From Hippophae tibetana (taxonomy: Eukaryota; Streptophyta; Magnoliopsida; Rosales; Elaeagnaceae), in contig CM072807.1 of assembly GCA_037013495.1 (NCBI GenBank), positions 16,123,001 through 16,187,000 on the forward strand: a stretch of 64,000 nt of DNA, in the 5' to 3' direction. Of this stretch, positions 26,055 to 35,995 are shown in pieces. The position numbers were made by a program, and so were the translations under genes. How positions within the stretch are numbered: the first letter of the stretch is position 1; each line of letters starts with the position of its first letter. Under the pieces are notes generated by a model. That model saw only the letters and a program-made list of their open reading frames with translations, was not told the origin of the DNA and did not search any database.

Positions 26055-26249
26055 TAAACAAGTTGTCGATCAATCATCACCTATTTCCATTTTTTTTTCT
26101 CTTCGATAGACCAACCTCCCACTCCATTACCAGCAACAACTCTACCTCACCGGTAAACAACAGTTTTGTTACAAATGAAACTACCAACTTGTTTAATTCT
26201 TTAAAACTCATTGAGTAAATCCAATTTCAATCTAATTATTTATCAGAAT

Positions 26250-26396
26250 CTAAGCACAAACACAAAGATTATTAACAATTGTCAAATCTTTATCCCCATT
26301 ACGGAAAACCAAATATCCAATCATCAAACCCAAAATCACAGCAACAAACACCACACCATTAAACGACATGATCGCCAACATCAGAAGATATCTGAT
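26250..26396 (-). pseudogene. COPT5-like copper transporter, C-terminal fragment captured by Pack-MULE
   Basis: The minus strand encodes [33 protein letters not shown] and ends ...NLCVCA before a stop. In Arabidopsis COPT5 the matching end reads YLLMLAAMSFNGGVFIAIV...GYAVFRS and finishes in CPCA (from memory). It covers the last transmembrane helix and tail only: the metal-binding N-terminus and first two helices are absent, and the GG of the helix-packing motif is GV here. It is a gene fragment inside a transposon, not a working transporter gene. Confidence 0.75.
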
Positions 26397-26417
26397 TAAA
26401 AATTTATCCTCACTCCA

Positions 26418-26642
26418 GCAACAACAACTTTGCCATCGCTGCACCACGTTGGCTCATTCGATGACTCGATCGACTCGTCTCCTAAGTCCCGAAATATCGA
26501 TTCATGGGATGACCCACTTCCACCCTCAGTAGTGAGACTTCGGCTAATGTGCAACTACAGTGGCCACAAAGTCTCTTGTCCACATGACAAGTCGTTTTGC
26601 TACGTCGGAGGCGACACTAGGATCGTTGTTATTGATCGGTGA
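26418..26642 (+). pseudogene. PB1-domain protein fragment captured by Pack-MULE
   Basis: The open frame from 26430 reads FDDSIDSSPKSRNIDSWDD, then RLRLMCNYSGHKVSCPHDKSFCYVGGDTRIVVIDR and a stop. This is the N-terminal part of a plant PB1 (Phox/Bem1p) protein, where LRLMCSYGGHI.PRPHDKSLCYVGGDTRIVVVDR opens the domain. Only the first half of PB1 is present and the basic-cluster region is altered (YSGHKVSC). The fragment ends exactly at an exon-like boundary (IDR, then a TGAGAT sequence). It lies back to back with the COPT5-like fragment. Confidence 0.75.
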
Positions 26643-26693
26643 GATTTTGTAAAGTTAAATAAAATCGGCTAAAAAATATGCTCTTAGGTTTAA

Positions 26694-26787
26694 AGTTAAA
26701 ATTTATCAATTTTTAAACTAAAATACAAATAATTTATTTTTTAAAATATTATATAAAATATGATCATTTTAGAAAAAAAAAAAGGAC
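26694..26787 (-). repeat. Right terminal inverted repeat of the Pack-MULE
   Basis: On the minus strand it begins GTCCTTTTT, mirroring the left end. An A/T homopolymer just inside the end differs between the two arms. Confidence 0.85.
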
Positions 26788-26793
26788 AAGCTT

Positions 26794-26929
26794 CTAATGA
26801 GGGATATTTTTTAAATGATATAAATTTGAATTTAATTAGCGAGATATCACGTAGTAAAAATTGAAATGTCTTGAGAATTTATCTTTTTATTTTTATCCCC
26901 CTTCTAAAATAATCTGATCTAAGCTTCTA
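26794..26929 (+). repeat. Right copy of the ~133-bp tandem duplication, next to U11/U12-31K
   Basis: This is the partner of 25823-25963. It ends about 40 bp before the start codon of the U11/U12-31K gene and so probably overlaps its promoter. Confidence 0.75.
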
Positions 26930-26970
26930 AGATCATATTCATCGGAATCGTCGGCGGCGAGAGACTGAGA

Positions 26971-27735
26971 ATGGTAAAGAAGAACAAGAAGAAAAGCTCC
27001 AACAGCGACAGTGACGAAGACGACACCTTCTACTTTCGTTACGCTTCAGCCTCATCTTCAGCTCCGTCAACACAAACCCAAAACCCTACAAACAAACCTA
27101 GTTCTCGTGGTGGTGGTTCAGGAACCCTAGCTCCATCAAAATCAACTCTTTACGTTTCAAACATCGATTACTCTCTCACCAACTCCGACCTCCATACCCT
27201 TTTCTCGACATTCGGAAAAATCGCTCGAGTCACCGTTCTCAAGAATCGCGAGACACGTGTAAGCCGTGGGGTCGCTTTCATTCAATACGTCTCTCGTAAA
27301 GATGCCCTCAACGCTTCTCAACATATGAATGGTAAGATTCTTAATGGACGTACTTTAACGGTTTCCATTGCCGCCGATAATGGTCGTGCACCGGAGTTTA
27401 TTCGCAAGAGGGTTTATAAGGATAAGAGTCGGTGTTATGAGTGTGGAGCTGAAGGGCATTTATCTTATGAGTGTCCAAAGAATCAACTTGGACCCAGAGA
27501 ACGTCCTGTGCCTAAAAAAGGAAGGAGGGATGGTTTGGACGGTGGAGATTTTGGGGACGGTGATGGGGACGTTGGAGATGCATTTGAAGAAGATAATTGG
27601 GCATCTGTGGTGGATAATGGAGCTGATGAGAGATTATTGAAAGGGAGTGATGGGGATTTTGAAGAGAAGAATAACAAGATGAAGAAAGGGAAGGCTAGTT
27701 ATTTTAGTGATGAAAGTGGTGATGAGGAGGACTGA
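26971..27735 (+). CDS. U11/U12-31K: U11/U12 snRNP 31 kDa protein (minor spliceosome, ZCRB1 homolog)
   Basis: This is a component of the U11/U12 di-snRNP that recognises U12-type introns, acting in the nucleus. The single uninterrupted 254-codon frame starts MVKKNKKKS, followed by an acidic/serine-rich stretch. An RRM follows (about residues 58-137, RNP2 LYVSNI, RNP1 RGVAFIQY), then a CCHC zinc knuckle with C155, C158, H163 and C168 ([14 protein letters not shown]). The tail is Gly/Asp-rich and acidic, ending SDESGDEED. Order and length fit plant U11/U12-31K. It is intact. The next gene upstream on the same strand is FLD; the upstream DNA has been remodelled by a tandem duplication and a Pack-MULE, leaving about 180 bp between transposon and ATG. 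Confidence 0.93.
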   Translation: MVKKNKKKSSNSDSDEDDTFYFRYASASSSAPSTQTQNPTNKPSSRGGGSGTLAPSKSTLYVSNIDYSLTNSDLHTLFSTFGKIARVTVLKNRETRVSRGVAFIQYVSRKDALNASQHMNGKILNGRTLTVSIAADNGRAPEFIRKRVYKDKSRCYECGAEGHLSYECPKNQLGPRERPVPKKGRRDGLDGGDFGDGDGDVGDAFEEDNWASVVDNGADERLLKGSDGDFEEKNNKMKKGKASYFSDESGDEED

Positions 27736-27739
27736 TTTG

Positions 27740-29850
27740 GCTTGGTGGGTTGTCTTGAATTTGTTATTTTTACTTGGACTTCTTGAGGTATGTGATGCTG
27801 CTTCTTTTTTCTTGTTTGAAACTTGAGTTTCCTATGGTTAGGCAAGGTTAAGAACCATCAGAGGGGTAGAGGGTGATAGGTTTAATTAGTGAACAAAGTT
27901 AGTTATGCTATGGTTGATTAAACAAGTAAGTTCACATAGTGCTCAAAGAGAATACTATGCAATTGCCGTTTCATTATCTCTATGCATTTGAAATTGTGGA
28001 TCACTTCGGGTCACCTATTGGTCAGGTGATAAGACGCACTAATCTCATGTTTTAAGTGAAAGTTTGAATCACACCAAATGGTCCTGTTTTAAAAAGTCAG
28101 GTTTGAAACACACCAACTACTGTTTGATAATTAAAAAAAAACTTGTTGATCACTCGTGTGATCAGTCGCTATGTAGACTATTGTGGTTAGTCTTGTAAAA
28201 TTGATACTTCTACAAGATAGGAAATGTTATCTGGTACAATCTGAGGCTGTAAACAAATAGTTAATGTCTTTCTCACAGTTAGGGCTGTTTGGATACAATA
28301 CACTTGAAAGAACAAAGTAGAAGCACTTCTTAGGGTATAAGTAAATTTGTAAGAAAAGTGCTTTTATAATTACGAGAAGCAATGTGTACTTTTAAGAGAA
28401 ATAATGAAATAATACTTAAATCAGATGCATGCTCTGGAGTTTTTCTATCGATATTGTTACTAATACAGTGCCTTTCTGCTGCATTTTATAGAATGGCATT
28501 GAGGTGGAGGCAAGATGTAAGGATGTACTGAAAGCAGATTATAATAAACAATACTTCTGGATGAGTAAAGATATTGTCTTACCATATATTAAGTACTTAA
28601 AATGAGACTTTCGAGATTGGTAATTGTATCAAGGTTTTGAGAATGGACAGACCCAGAACCTACATATTGCTCCTAAGCATTTAAGCTGTTCTTGGAGCAT
28701 TGAAGTGTATAACTGAGATGCTTGGATTTGTTTTTAAAGAAAATAAAATATTTCATTAATATCTAAACAAGTACACTTAAAAGTATAGGAGAGAAAGCAA
28801 TCATGAACAGCAACATAAGCCATGAGTAATCTAAAATGAAAACATAACGGGTTTCGGGTCTTTAGAAAGAAACAATATAAAATCTTACACATAGTAACTT
28901 TGTAAAATAAACAAAAGATATTCTTTTGATACATTAAAATATATAAAACAACTTGATATGCTAACAATTCCAATCCTCAAGGTAAAAGAAAAAAAGCTTC
29001 AATATTGATATGTTGAGTCTTATTATAGCTCATCGGATCAATTTGTGATCTTTAGTATATTTTATTTAAACATTTAAAAAAAACTCATTCAATCATCGCA
29101 TAACGGCACACCAAACGTATGCCACAACTTAAAGAAGAAAAAGGAAGAGGCAACTTATGAGTCTCCCAAAGAGGAGCTTTTCTTCTGGTAAGAGTAAAAT
29201 ATTTAGTGGAGAGGTGAAAAAGAAAGGAGGGGAAAAAAGATGGGAAGAAGAAAAGGAAAAGAAAATGCGGTTATTATTGAAGAAGTATTAGAGTTTTTTA
29301 ATGAGTAGAGATTTTTTTTTAGAGAAATGTAGCCCTGTACATACAATTAGGGTCGTGTAGAATTTCTTAGCAAGAAAAGTGAATTGTTTTTCGCAATTTG
29401 TGACTTCAAGGTTGGTTTTGGTGTACACTTGGTTCTTAATTAAGTTGAATTTCTTATCATTTGAAGTTTTGAACTAAACAAAAAAAAAATCAATATGGCT
29501 TGGGAATTACTATGTACTTCAATTGGTGTTTACTTCTATGTAAAAATAACATAATCAAATTTCACCAATTATTTATTTTTTCGGGGAGTATGCTCAATAG
29601 TTAATAGTTATTTTTGATATATAATTATATATGTTATTAATACCTAACAGATACGTGGATAAAAATATCGATTATTATATAATAAATATATTTTTAATTT
29701 TATTTATTTATATGTTTGTTTTATATTGGTGGTATAAAAAAATGATGAAAAAAAGTTAAAAGTATACATCATAATTAAAAATATTAATAAAAAGACTTAA
29801 AATTTATGTGACTTTATACTATATATTATATTTGAAGTTAAGAAATAACC
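27740..29850. other. 3' UTR of U11/U12-31K and intergenic DNA
   Basis: The first few hundred bases are the likely 3' UTR, but no single polyadenylation signal stands out. The rest is unremarkable AT-rich sequence, and no gene was recognised on either strand. Confidence 0.5.
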
Positions 29851-29852
29851 AG

Positions 29853-29940
29853 CCGACCTTAGCTCAGTTGGTAGAGCGGAGGACTGTAGTTGAAGTAGCA
29901 GATAATCCTTAGGTCGCTGGTTCGAATCCGGCAGGTCGGA
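29853..29940 (+). tRNA. tRNA-Tyr (anticodon GTA) with intron
   Basis: The acceptor stem CCGACCT pairs with AGGTCGG, followed by discriminator A. The A box TTAGCTCAGTTGG and B box GGTTCGAATCC are both intact. Anticodon GTA lies at 29886-29888. A 15-nt intron (about 29890-29904) follows position 37, as in nuclear plant tRNA-Tyr genes, all of which carry a short intron. A T-run just downstream (from about 29947) would serve as the Pol III terminator. Confidence 0.95.
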
Positions 29941-30285
29941 TAATTTTATTTTTTTATTTGGTGCCACCACACGTCATTGTGAATGCGAGAGAAGTTGCAG
30001 AACATGGAAACTTGGAAATGGTGAAGTTTGGGAAAAGAGCCCTTCTTTGAATAACAAATTTATTGCATGGAGATATTAATTGGGCTATACGAGTTATTTG
30101 TACGAATATGTTTTTATTAATTTAAAATATTAATATTAAATATGTAGTACAAACAATAAAAATAATTGTAACAACAATCCCACAGTTTTAAAATTAAAAT
30201 TTTTGTTCTAATAATAAAGCTACTCAATATTATTTGTATTTTTATTTAAAATAGATTTTTTATATGCAAAAAACTTAATCTTATC

Positions 30286-30384
30286 GAAGTTATATCTGCA
30301 CTTATTTTATATACAAGTTTAATATGCAACATGGAGAAGTTATATCTGCACTTATTTTATATACAAGTTTAATATGAACATGAG
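30286..30384. repeat. Two-copy 50-bp tandem repeat
   Basis: GAAGTTATATCTGCACTTAT begins each copy, at 30286 and 30336. The copies are nearly identical, so the duplication is recent. Confidence 0.9.
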
Positions 30385-30575
30385 AAGTTATTATCACTAA
30401 AATGCTTGATTTATAATAAATTATTGTTTATTTAAAAAAAACAACCAAAAATGATTTATTTATAACTTTATATAATAATTATTATTATATTAAAATAAAA
30501 TAAATATGGTATATATATAGTATATTAGTAATAAATAATTTTCATGAAAATAAAAATAGTTTTCAATACTCTATT

Positions 30576-30651
30576 CAACAACCATCTATTACTATATAAA
30601 ATAGGAATAAATACAACAACCATCTATTACTATATAAAATAGGAATAAATA
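30576..30651. repeat. Two-copy 38-bp tandem repeat
   Basis: The unit begins CAACAACCATCTATTACTAT, at 30576 and 30614. The two copies are practically identical. It lies about 30 bp outside the LTR element that starts at 30684. Confidence 0.9.
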
Positions 30652-30683
30652 TCAACAACATTTTCAAATCTTTGAATAATATA

Positions 30684-30948
30684 TGTTAAGGGTAATTTTA
30701 GAAGGAAAGAAAAAGAAGAAGAAAAGAGAAACAAGAGGAGTTGATTTGTGTAAATTTTAATATATCTATTAGTCCATCTTTTAGGCTATATATAATCTTA
30801 CTGGAAAAATGAAGAAACAGAGGGAGGTGCATGAATAAGACGTGAAGAAAAATAGAAGTATATCATCCCTTAACTGCCTAGTGGTCCCCTTCCTTATCGT
30901 GTAACCTCATATGCGCCATTTGTCTGTGAACAACATAAGCTCATATCA
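30684..30948 (-). repeat. 3' LTR of the non-autonomous element
   Basis: It matches 33489-33766 along its length; shared words include GAGTTGATTTGTGTAAATT and CCATCTTTTAGGCTATATAT. On the minus strand it starts TGATATGAGC and ends in CA. Confidence 0.88.
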
Positions 30949-31101
30949 TTTCTTCCCCTTTTTGAAACCCTTGTCCTCAAGGATGAAATTGGGTATAATT
31001 TGGTAAAAATATGAGCACCCATTTCTCGGTTCCTTCTTCATCATGCCTTAACCTTTTGTGCTCCGGATCAATATTCATTGCAACTCGGATAATTTCTTTG
31101 T

Positions 31102-31488
31102 TTAAAAATAGAACTCAAACTTCCAGACCCTATGTTGGTGTAGATTTGTTTGCCCTAAAGTAGTCCAACAAATACAATGTGTTCTTGATGGAACCTCATC
31201 AATAGGATCAACCAAAAACTGCATTCCAATGTTTTTCTCAAGCAGTTTCTCGAGGAGTGATGTGTTCTTAGCACTTGATATACTATCAGTAACAATGTGG
31301 TATATGTCTTTCTGGTTAGGCTTCATGATCTCCACAAACTCATCCCAACTGATCATATCTTTCTTACTTTGGGAGGAGCAAAATCTAAGTACTAGAGCAC
31401 GACGTTTGTCACAATCTTCGATGCAACTCAGTTTCAAGTATTTTCCAAATTTCTCCCATAGAAACAACCTAGTATTAGTTGGATTCAT
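31102..31488 (-). pseudogene. Organellar HSP90 (Hsp90-5/-6 type) fragment inside LTR element
   Basis: The minus strand encodes about 115 residues of the middle domain: WEKFGKYLKLSCIED, LRFCSSQSKKDMISWDEFVE, MKPNQKDIYHI and LLEKNIGMQFLVDPIDEV. The words FGKYLKLGCIED, SSQSEEDMISLDEYVENMKP and FLVDPIDE are typical of plastid/mitochondrial HSP90 rather than cytosolic HSP90. There is no ATPase domain and no dimerisation domain. It is in the same orientation as the host LTR element, as expected of a captured transcript. Confidence 0.8.
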
Positions 31489-31554
31489 TTTTGTTTATGA
31501 GGTCCGAGCTCTCAATGTTACAATGTTAAATGCAACATGTCTGCAATCTGGAAG

Positions 31555-32440
31555 GATGTTAATGGACCACATAGCAATGCATCTTATTAAAAGTCACTCT
31601 AGCAGTAGATTTTGGATTGAAATTAGACAGGAAAGCTACAATTGTAACATTGTCTAGCCTAAATCCTTTAAGAATCATAAGTTGTAGGGACATCAATGCT
31701 TCACAGAATTGATCATTTTGAGACAATGAATTTATCAATGTATTCCATGATACCAAATTACAACATTGAAACAACTTCAAAATAGCTTTTGTATAACTTA
31801 ATCTTCCTAATTTATCATACATTGCCATCAAAGCATTGATTTTAAATGTTTTCCAATCACCTGTTCTCAAGTTGTATGCATGAACTTGTTTTCCAAACCA
31901 ACCTCCATGATATGTAAGCAAATTAGAACAAACAAGTGCCACACTGACCAAAATAAATGAGCTAGGCTCCACATTCTCAAATAACATGGGCTAAAACGCC
32001 TATAAAGAAATTTCTCATTCCCTAAACCGACACAAAGCTGCAATCAAAGAATATCAAGAAACTTGATCTCTCTCAATTATTCTTTCAAACACTTTGTGCA
32101 CGTTCCAAATATTTCTGCACTCCCATACAATTTTACCAGGTTATTAGCCTCAGAAACTGAATACGACCCATATACAAATTGGACACTATATGCATGAATT
32201 TGCTTCTCCAACCTCAAGTCTTGAAGACTTGCAACTTCCTTCAGAATTACTGGGGAAGCACCTTCAAGTGGGATACCCATATTGGATCAAGTTTTGGAAT
32301 GTAGCGTTTCAACCCATGAGTGAGATGTAGGTTCTGACAGGGGAGGGTTGATCGTAAAGATGGTAAGTAGAGGAGTATGTTTGTATGGCTTAATAGCCCG
32401 ATGAAGCTCCATCAGATGATTGTATATGGGTTTTCTGATT
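31555..32440 (-). pseudogene. PPR (PLS-class, OTP84-like) N-terminal fragment inside LTR element
   Basis: On the minus strand an N-terminal segment (SHSWVETL..., then ILKEVASLQDLRLEKQIHAY) is followed by ENVEPSSFILVSVALVCSNL, GKQVHAYNLRTGDWKTFKINALMAMYDKLGRL and LVSWNTLINSLSQNDQFCEAL. This order matches the first repeats of the Arabidopsis organellar RNA-editing factor OTP84 (At3g57430) as I remember it. The rest of the PPR tract and the E/DYW domains are missing. It lies between the gag-like part and the HSP90 fragment, in the element's sense orientation. Confidence 0.75.
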
Positions 32441-33488
32441 GAACCTTCATCAGCGTGAATTGGCTACGATCGTGTGCAGCGATGGCCAGTAGAAACTCTT
32501 TCATCACAATAATGATATAATCCTTTTTTTCTTCGCTCGCATACCTCTCGATTAATCGATAAAGTTAATTTCATAGAGGTGGAAGAAGAAGAGAGGAAGT
32601 AGAAGATGAAGCTGATTTTCTTCATGAGTAGGGCTATAGACCCATATAATGGCCCAAATCCAAGCTCATTATAAGGTAGTCTAGCTAGAGAAGGAGAACT
32701 TGATTCATGGGTCGGTTTTGGAGGCCCAGGTGGTGGTGATTCATGGGGCTTTATCTTAGTGTCTGAATAAGCCACTGCCATTTCTTTGAGTGACCTAGGA
32801 AAATGGTTTTCACTGGTTTTGAGATCTATAGGTTGGGATTCCCTTGTCGTGTACTCTATGGTAGCAAAACAAGCACTAGAGGTGAAGAATGCAGTGGTTG
32901 GAACTTCAAATTTTTCAAAGATCTCAGACGACCAACTCATCATAACATCGAGAGAAAGAGTTGCTGGTGGTGGTGCTAGCCTTGGGTTCTTTGAAAGGTC
33001 TTCATAGTCAATTAGACAAAACCTCAGTTGTGCCACCTTTGTGAACTCACTCTAGGTGAGTGGTCCACGAAACTTTGCAATCCATTTGTGCCATTGTAGA
33101 GCAATGCCTTCTAGATGGAAGGAAGCCAGCTACACTTATTGATTTGGTGCGATGTTTATGAATCGGAAGTATTGTTTGGCTTCATAAATCCAACTGATTA
33201 GGTAATTTCTAGAAAATTTGGGGAAGGATGGCCTAAAGTGTTGATAAGGGTAATCATTGTTAGTGCAAGAAATATGTGGGTGTAAAGGTTCATCCCATGC
33301 AAATGGATGAGGTTCTGGTGGGTTGTGGGAGGCACGAAGAGCTTATAACTTGATCAACACTACTTATAAGACAACGCTCATTCGCTCGAAGTTGGACTCG
33401 GGTCGTACTAAGGTGTCAGATACCTCGTTAAGGAACTCTGTGTTGGATTGGTTCCAGTTGTCCATGGTTGGAATCGGTTCTGATACCA

Positions 33489-33766
33489 TTTTCAGGGGTA
33501 ATTTTAGAAAGAAAGAGAGGAAGAAGAAGAATAGAGAAGCAAGATGAGTTGATTTGTGTAAATTCTGATAATCTATTATTCCATCTTTTAGGCTATATAT
33601 AGCCTTACAAGGAAAATGAAGAAACCAAGGAAGGTACATGAAAAAGATGTAAAGAAAAACATAAGCATATTTCCTAACTATCTAGTTGTCCCTTCCCTAC
33701 CGTGTAACCTACTCTATGCCACTTGTCTACCCGCCAAGTAGCAGTGAGCAACACATGCTCGTATCA
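33489..33766 (-). repeat. 5' LTR of the non-autonomous element
   Basis: It is the partner of 30684-30948, lying directly next to the tRNA-Met-type primer-binding site. Confidence 0.88.
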
Positions 33767-33769
33767 TAT

Positions 33770-35990
33770 CATAAGTATCTTTAAAATTTTGATAATATCA
33801 CAATTATCTTATCAATTTAACGAAAATTAATATAAGTAAATAGTAATTATATACATAAAAATAACATAAGTAATAAAAAATTAAGAAATATTAGAAGTAG
33901 AAACAGAAGACAACTCAAGATTTTTTTTACAATAAATGGTAACTAGTAAAAAACAATTTAAAAAATTTTAAAAAGTAAGTTTAAATATTAAAGAAGCAGA
34001 TGGATTTAAATATTTATCATTTTCAAAACTAAGGAAAAAAATTCTAAGAAAATATATAATTTTTCATGAAATAAGTATGAATATCACATATATAAAAAGA
34101 ATGTATAATATACTATTAGTTAATAAAGAAACCATAATAAATAAGCTATTAAAAATCCCTAAAAATGATAATAAAAAAAATAGATACATTTATTTAGAAG
34201 AAATCTAAATATTTACAAAAGTTTCTTTTAGAGAAAAAATTAATACACCCATAAAATTAACATCGTTAGATAATTGAATAATAAATAAATAATATGATTT
34301 ATTAAGAATGATTCATGATAACTTAGGATATTATGAGTTAAAATTCACATCGTACCCTAGATTTGTTATTAAAATAATATAATAAGAATTTAAAATATAT
34401 TTTAAGTTTAACTTATAAATTTAAAAATGAAGATTTAATAAAAAAAAAGTATATTTTCAATACACTAAAACATTAATGTATATATATATTACTTTACGTG
34501 CCATAATATATAATAAATAACATATTTAATTATATATTTAAATAATTTAAATTATGTTGATTGGGTTTGCATATGCAAATAAATATTGTTAAGTAAAATA
34601 GAGAATATTTTTATGAGAAAAAAATACTCCAGATTGATTAATTATGTATTTTTGTTGATTTATTTTATAGAAAAATGTGTTATAAATTATGTTATTTATG
34701 TAATTTATTCATTTACATTATAATTAGTGTTATTTAGTTTTTTTAATTTTAAAAATAATTAATTAAAAAAATATTATATTAGTTTGAAATATTTTAATAA
34801 AAAATTATTAAAATAATATATTTTTTATTTAAGAATTTATAATTTTTAAAATAATAAGATTAAGTGATATTATTTTAATTAAAATACCAAATGGCAAGAA
34901 TAATTTAAATGACTTTCATGATCTGCTCCCTTTTTCCTTATGTCATTAAAACAATGCAATTTTATTTGCTCTTTTTTAAGCAGTAAATTATTAAATAAAA
35001 TACTACTTTTATAATTCACAAATTGTAATAATGAATATCACTGGGTGTTGTCTGAGTACGTAGGTATGATAAATTTTATATATCATACACATATAATAAC
35101 TATAATTATTGTGATGATTTTTTATTAAATACTAAATAAGAATTTAAATAAATTTATCAATAATATTTTACATAATTTATCATTTATTATAAATTGGAAA
35201 CAAATAAGCTTTTCTTATGTCTATACATTGTGATCCATCACTTCAAATATGGGTAAATTCAGTCGCGTAAACAAAATATAACAATATATAGTTTTATCCC
35301 ATCAAATTATGATCCAATAAAAGCATAAACTCAAAACATATTTAGGATTGTTTCATTCATAAACCACTAAAACATTGAAAATGAACATTACTACTTTTGC
35401 CCATAAGCAATCTACTACATGTTAAAAAGATAAAATTATTCTTAGGCTAAATAGTAAAGATAATGCTATAATATAAAATATTATTTTCATAAAAAATAAT
35501 CATTAATAACAATTTATCTAATAAAATGGTATTAAAATATAATTAATATTAAAAATAAAATAATTATTTTATAGATTAATAAAAATTATTATTATAATTT
35601 TATTAACTTTAATAAATATAATAAAATAAATCAACAAAAATATTATCAAATTATTACATTTATTTTGTTAATAATATCAAATTATTTTGTCTTATTTATA
35701 CCGCAAATGTGAAGACTTAACGAAATGATAAAAATAAAATAAATACAATATATGAGTGATAAAAACGAGATAAAAAATAAAAATATAATAATTAGATGAT
35801 ATTTTTATAGATTTAATCGATATAATATAAATATATAATCATCCAACTAAATATATCACTTATAAAAACTAAGATCCAAACACATCTGTCACATTGAAAC
35901 AGAGAGTTTATGACAGTGGTTCATAAAAAGAAATATATATTAAAAAAAAAACCTAAACTTCCTCAATGTAAGCTTTTGCTTTCAGTAAGA
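33770..35990. other. AT-rich intergenic stretch
   Basis: More than 2 kb of A/T-dominated sequence. No gene, RNA or repeat with clear ends was recognised. It includes the 3' flank of the BAHD gene on the right. Confidence 0.6.
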
Positions 35991-35995
35991 GAATG

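Larger units (their letters stand above)
25964..26787. mobile_element. Pack-MULE, 824 bp, with two captured host gene fragments
   Basis: The terminal inverted repeats are about 90 bp each: 25964-26054 and 26694-26787. Both ends begin GTC(A/C)TTTT and share CTAAAATG, CATATTTTATATAATATTT and AGTTTAAAAAT. The flanks AAGCTTATA (25955-25963) and AAGCTTCTA (26788-26796) form a 9-bp target-site duplication with one mismatch. The intact target AAGCTTCTA is still visible in the duplicated flank at 26921-26929. There is no transposase inside; the cargo is a COPT5-like fragment (minus) and a PB1-domain fragment (plus). Long TIRs plus a 9-bp duplication are typical of Mutator-like elements. Confidence 0.85.
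30684..33766 (-). mobile_element. Non-autonomous LTR retrotransposon carrying PPR and HSP90 gene fragments
   Basis: LTRs of about 265 and 278 bp flank a 2.5-kb interior. Read on the minus strand: 5' LTR (33766-33489); primer-binding site TGGTATCAGAACC complementary to initiator tRNA-Met (33488-33476); gag-like sequence (about 33340-32460, including LQWHKWIAKFRGPL as in plant Ty3/gypsy gag); a PPR fragment; an organellar HSP90 fragment; a polypurine tract AAAAAGGGGAAGAAA; and the 3' LTR (30948-30684). There is no protease, reverse transcriptase or integrase, so it depended on another element. The LTRs differ by many substitutions, so it is not recent. It is broken as a coding unit. Confidence 0.82.

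Noticed and set aside
26430-26642. PB1-domain gene as an independent gene
   Set aside because: It ends midway through the PB1 domain and lies between clear transposon terminal repeats.
30286-30651. Short repeats considered as a CRISPR-like array
   Set aside because: They are only two-copy tandem duplications without spacers, in plant nuclear DNA.
31102-32440. HSP90 and PPR sequences as real host genes
   Set aside because: Both are short fragments lacking most domains, lie between LTRs in the element's orientation, and are decayed.
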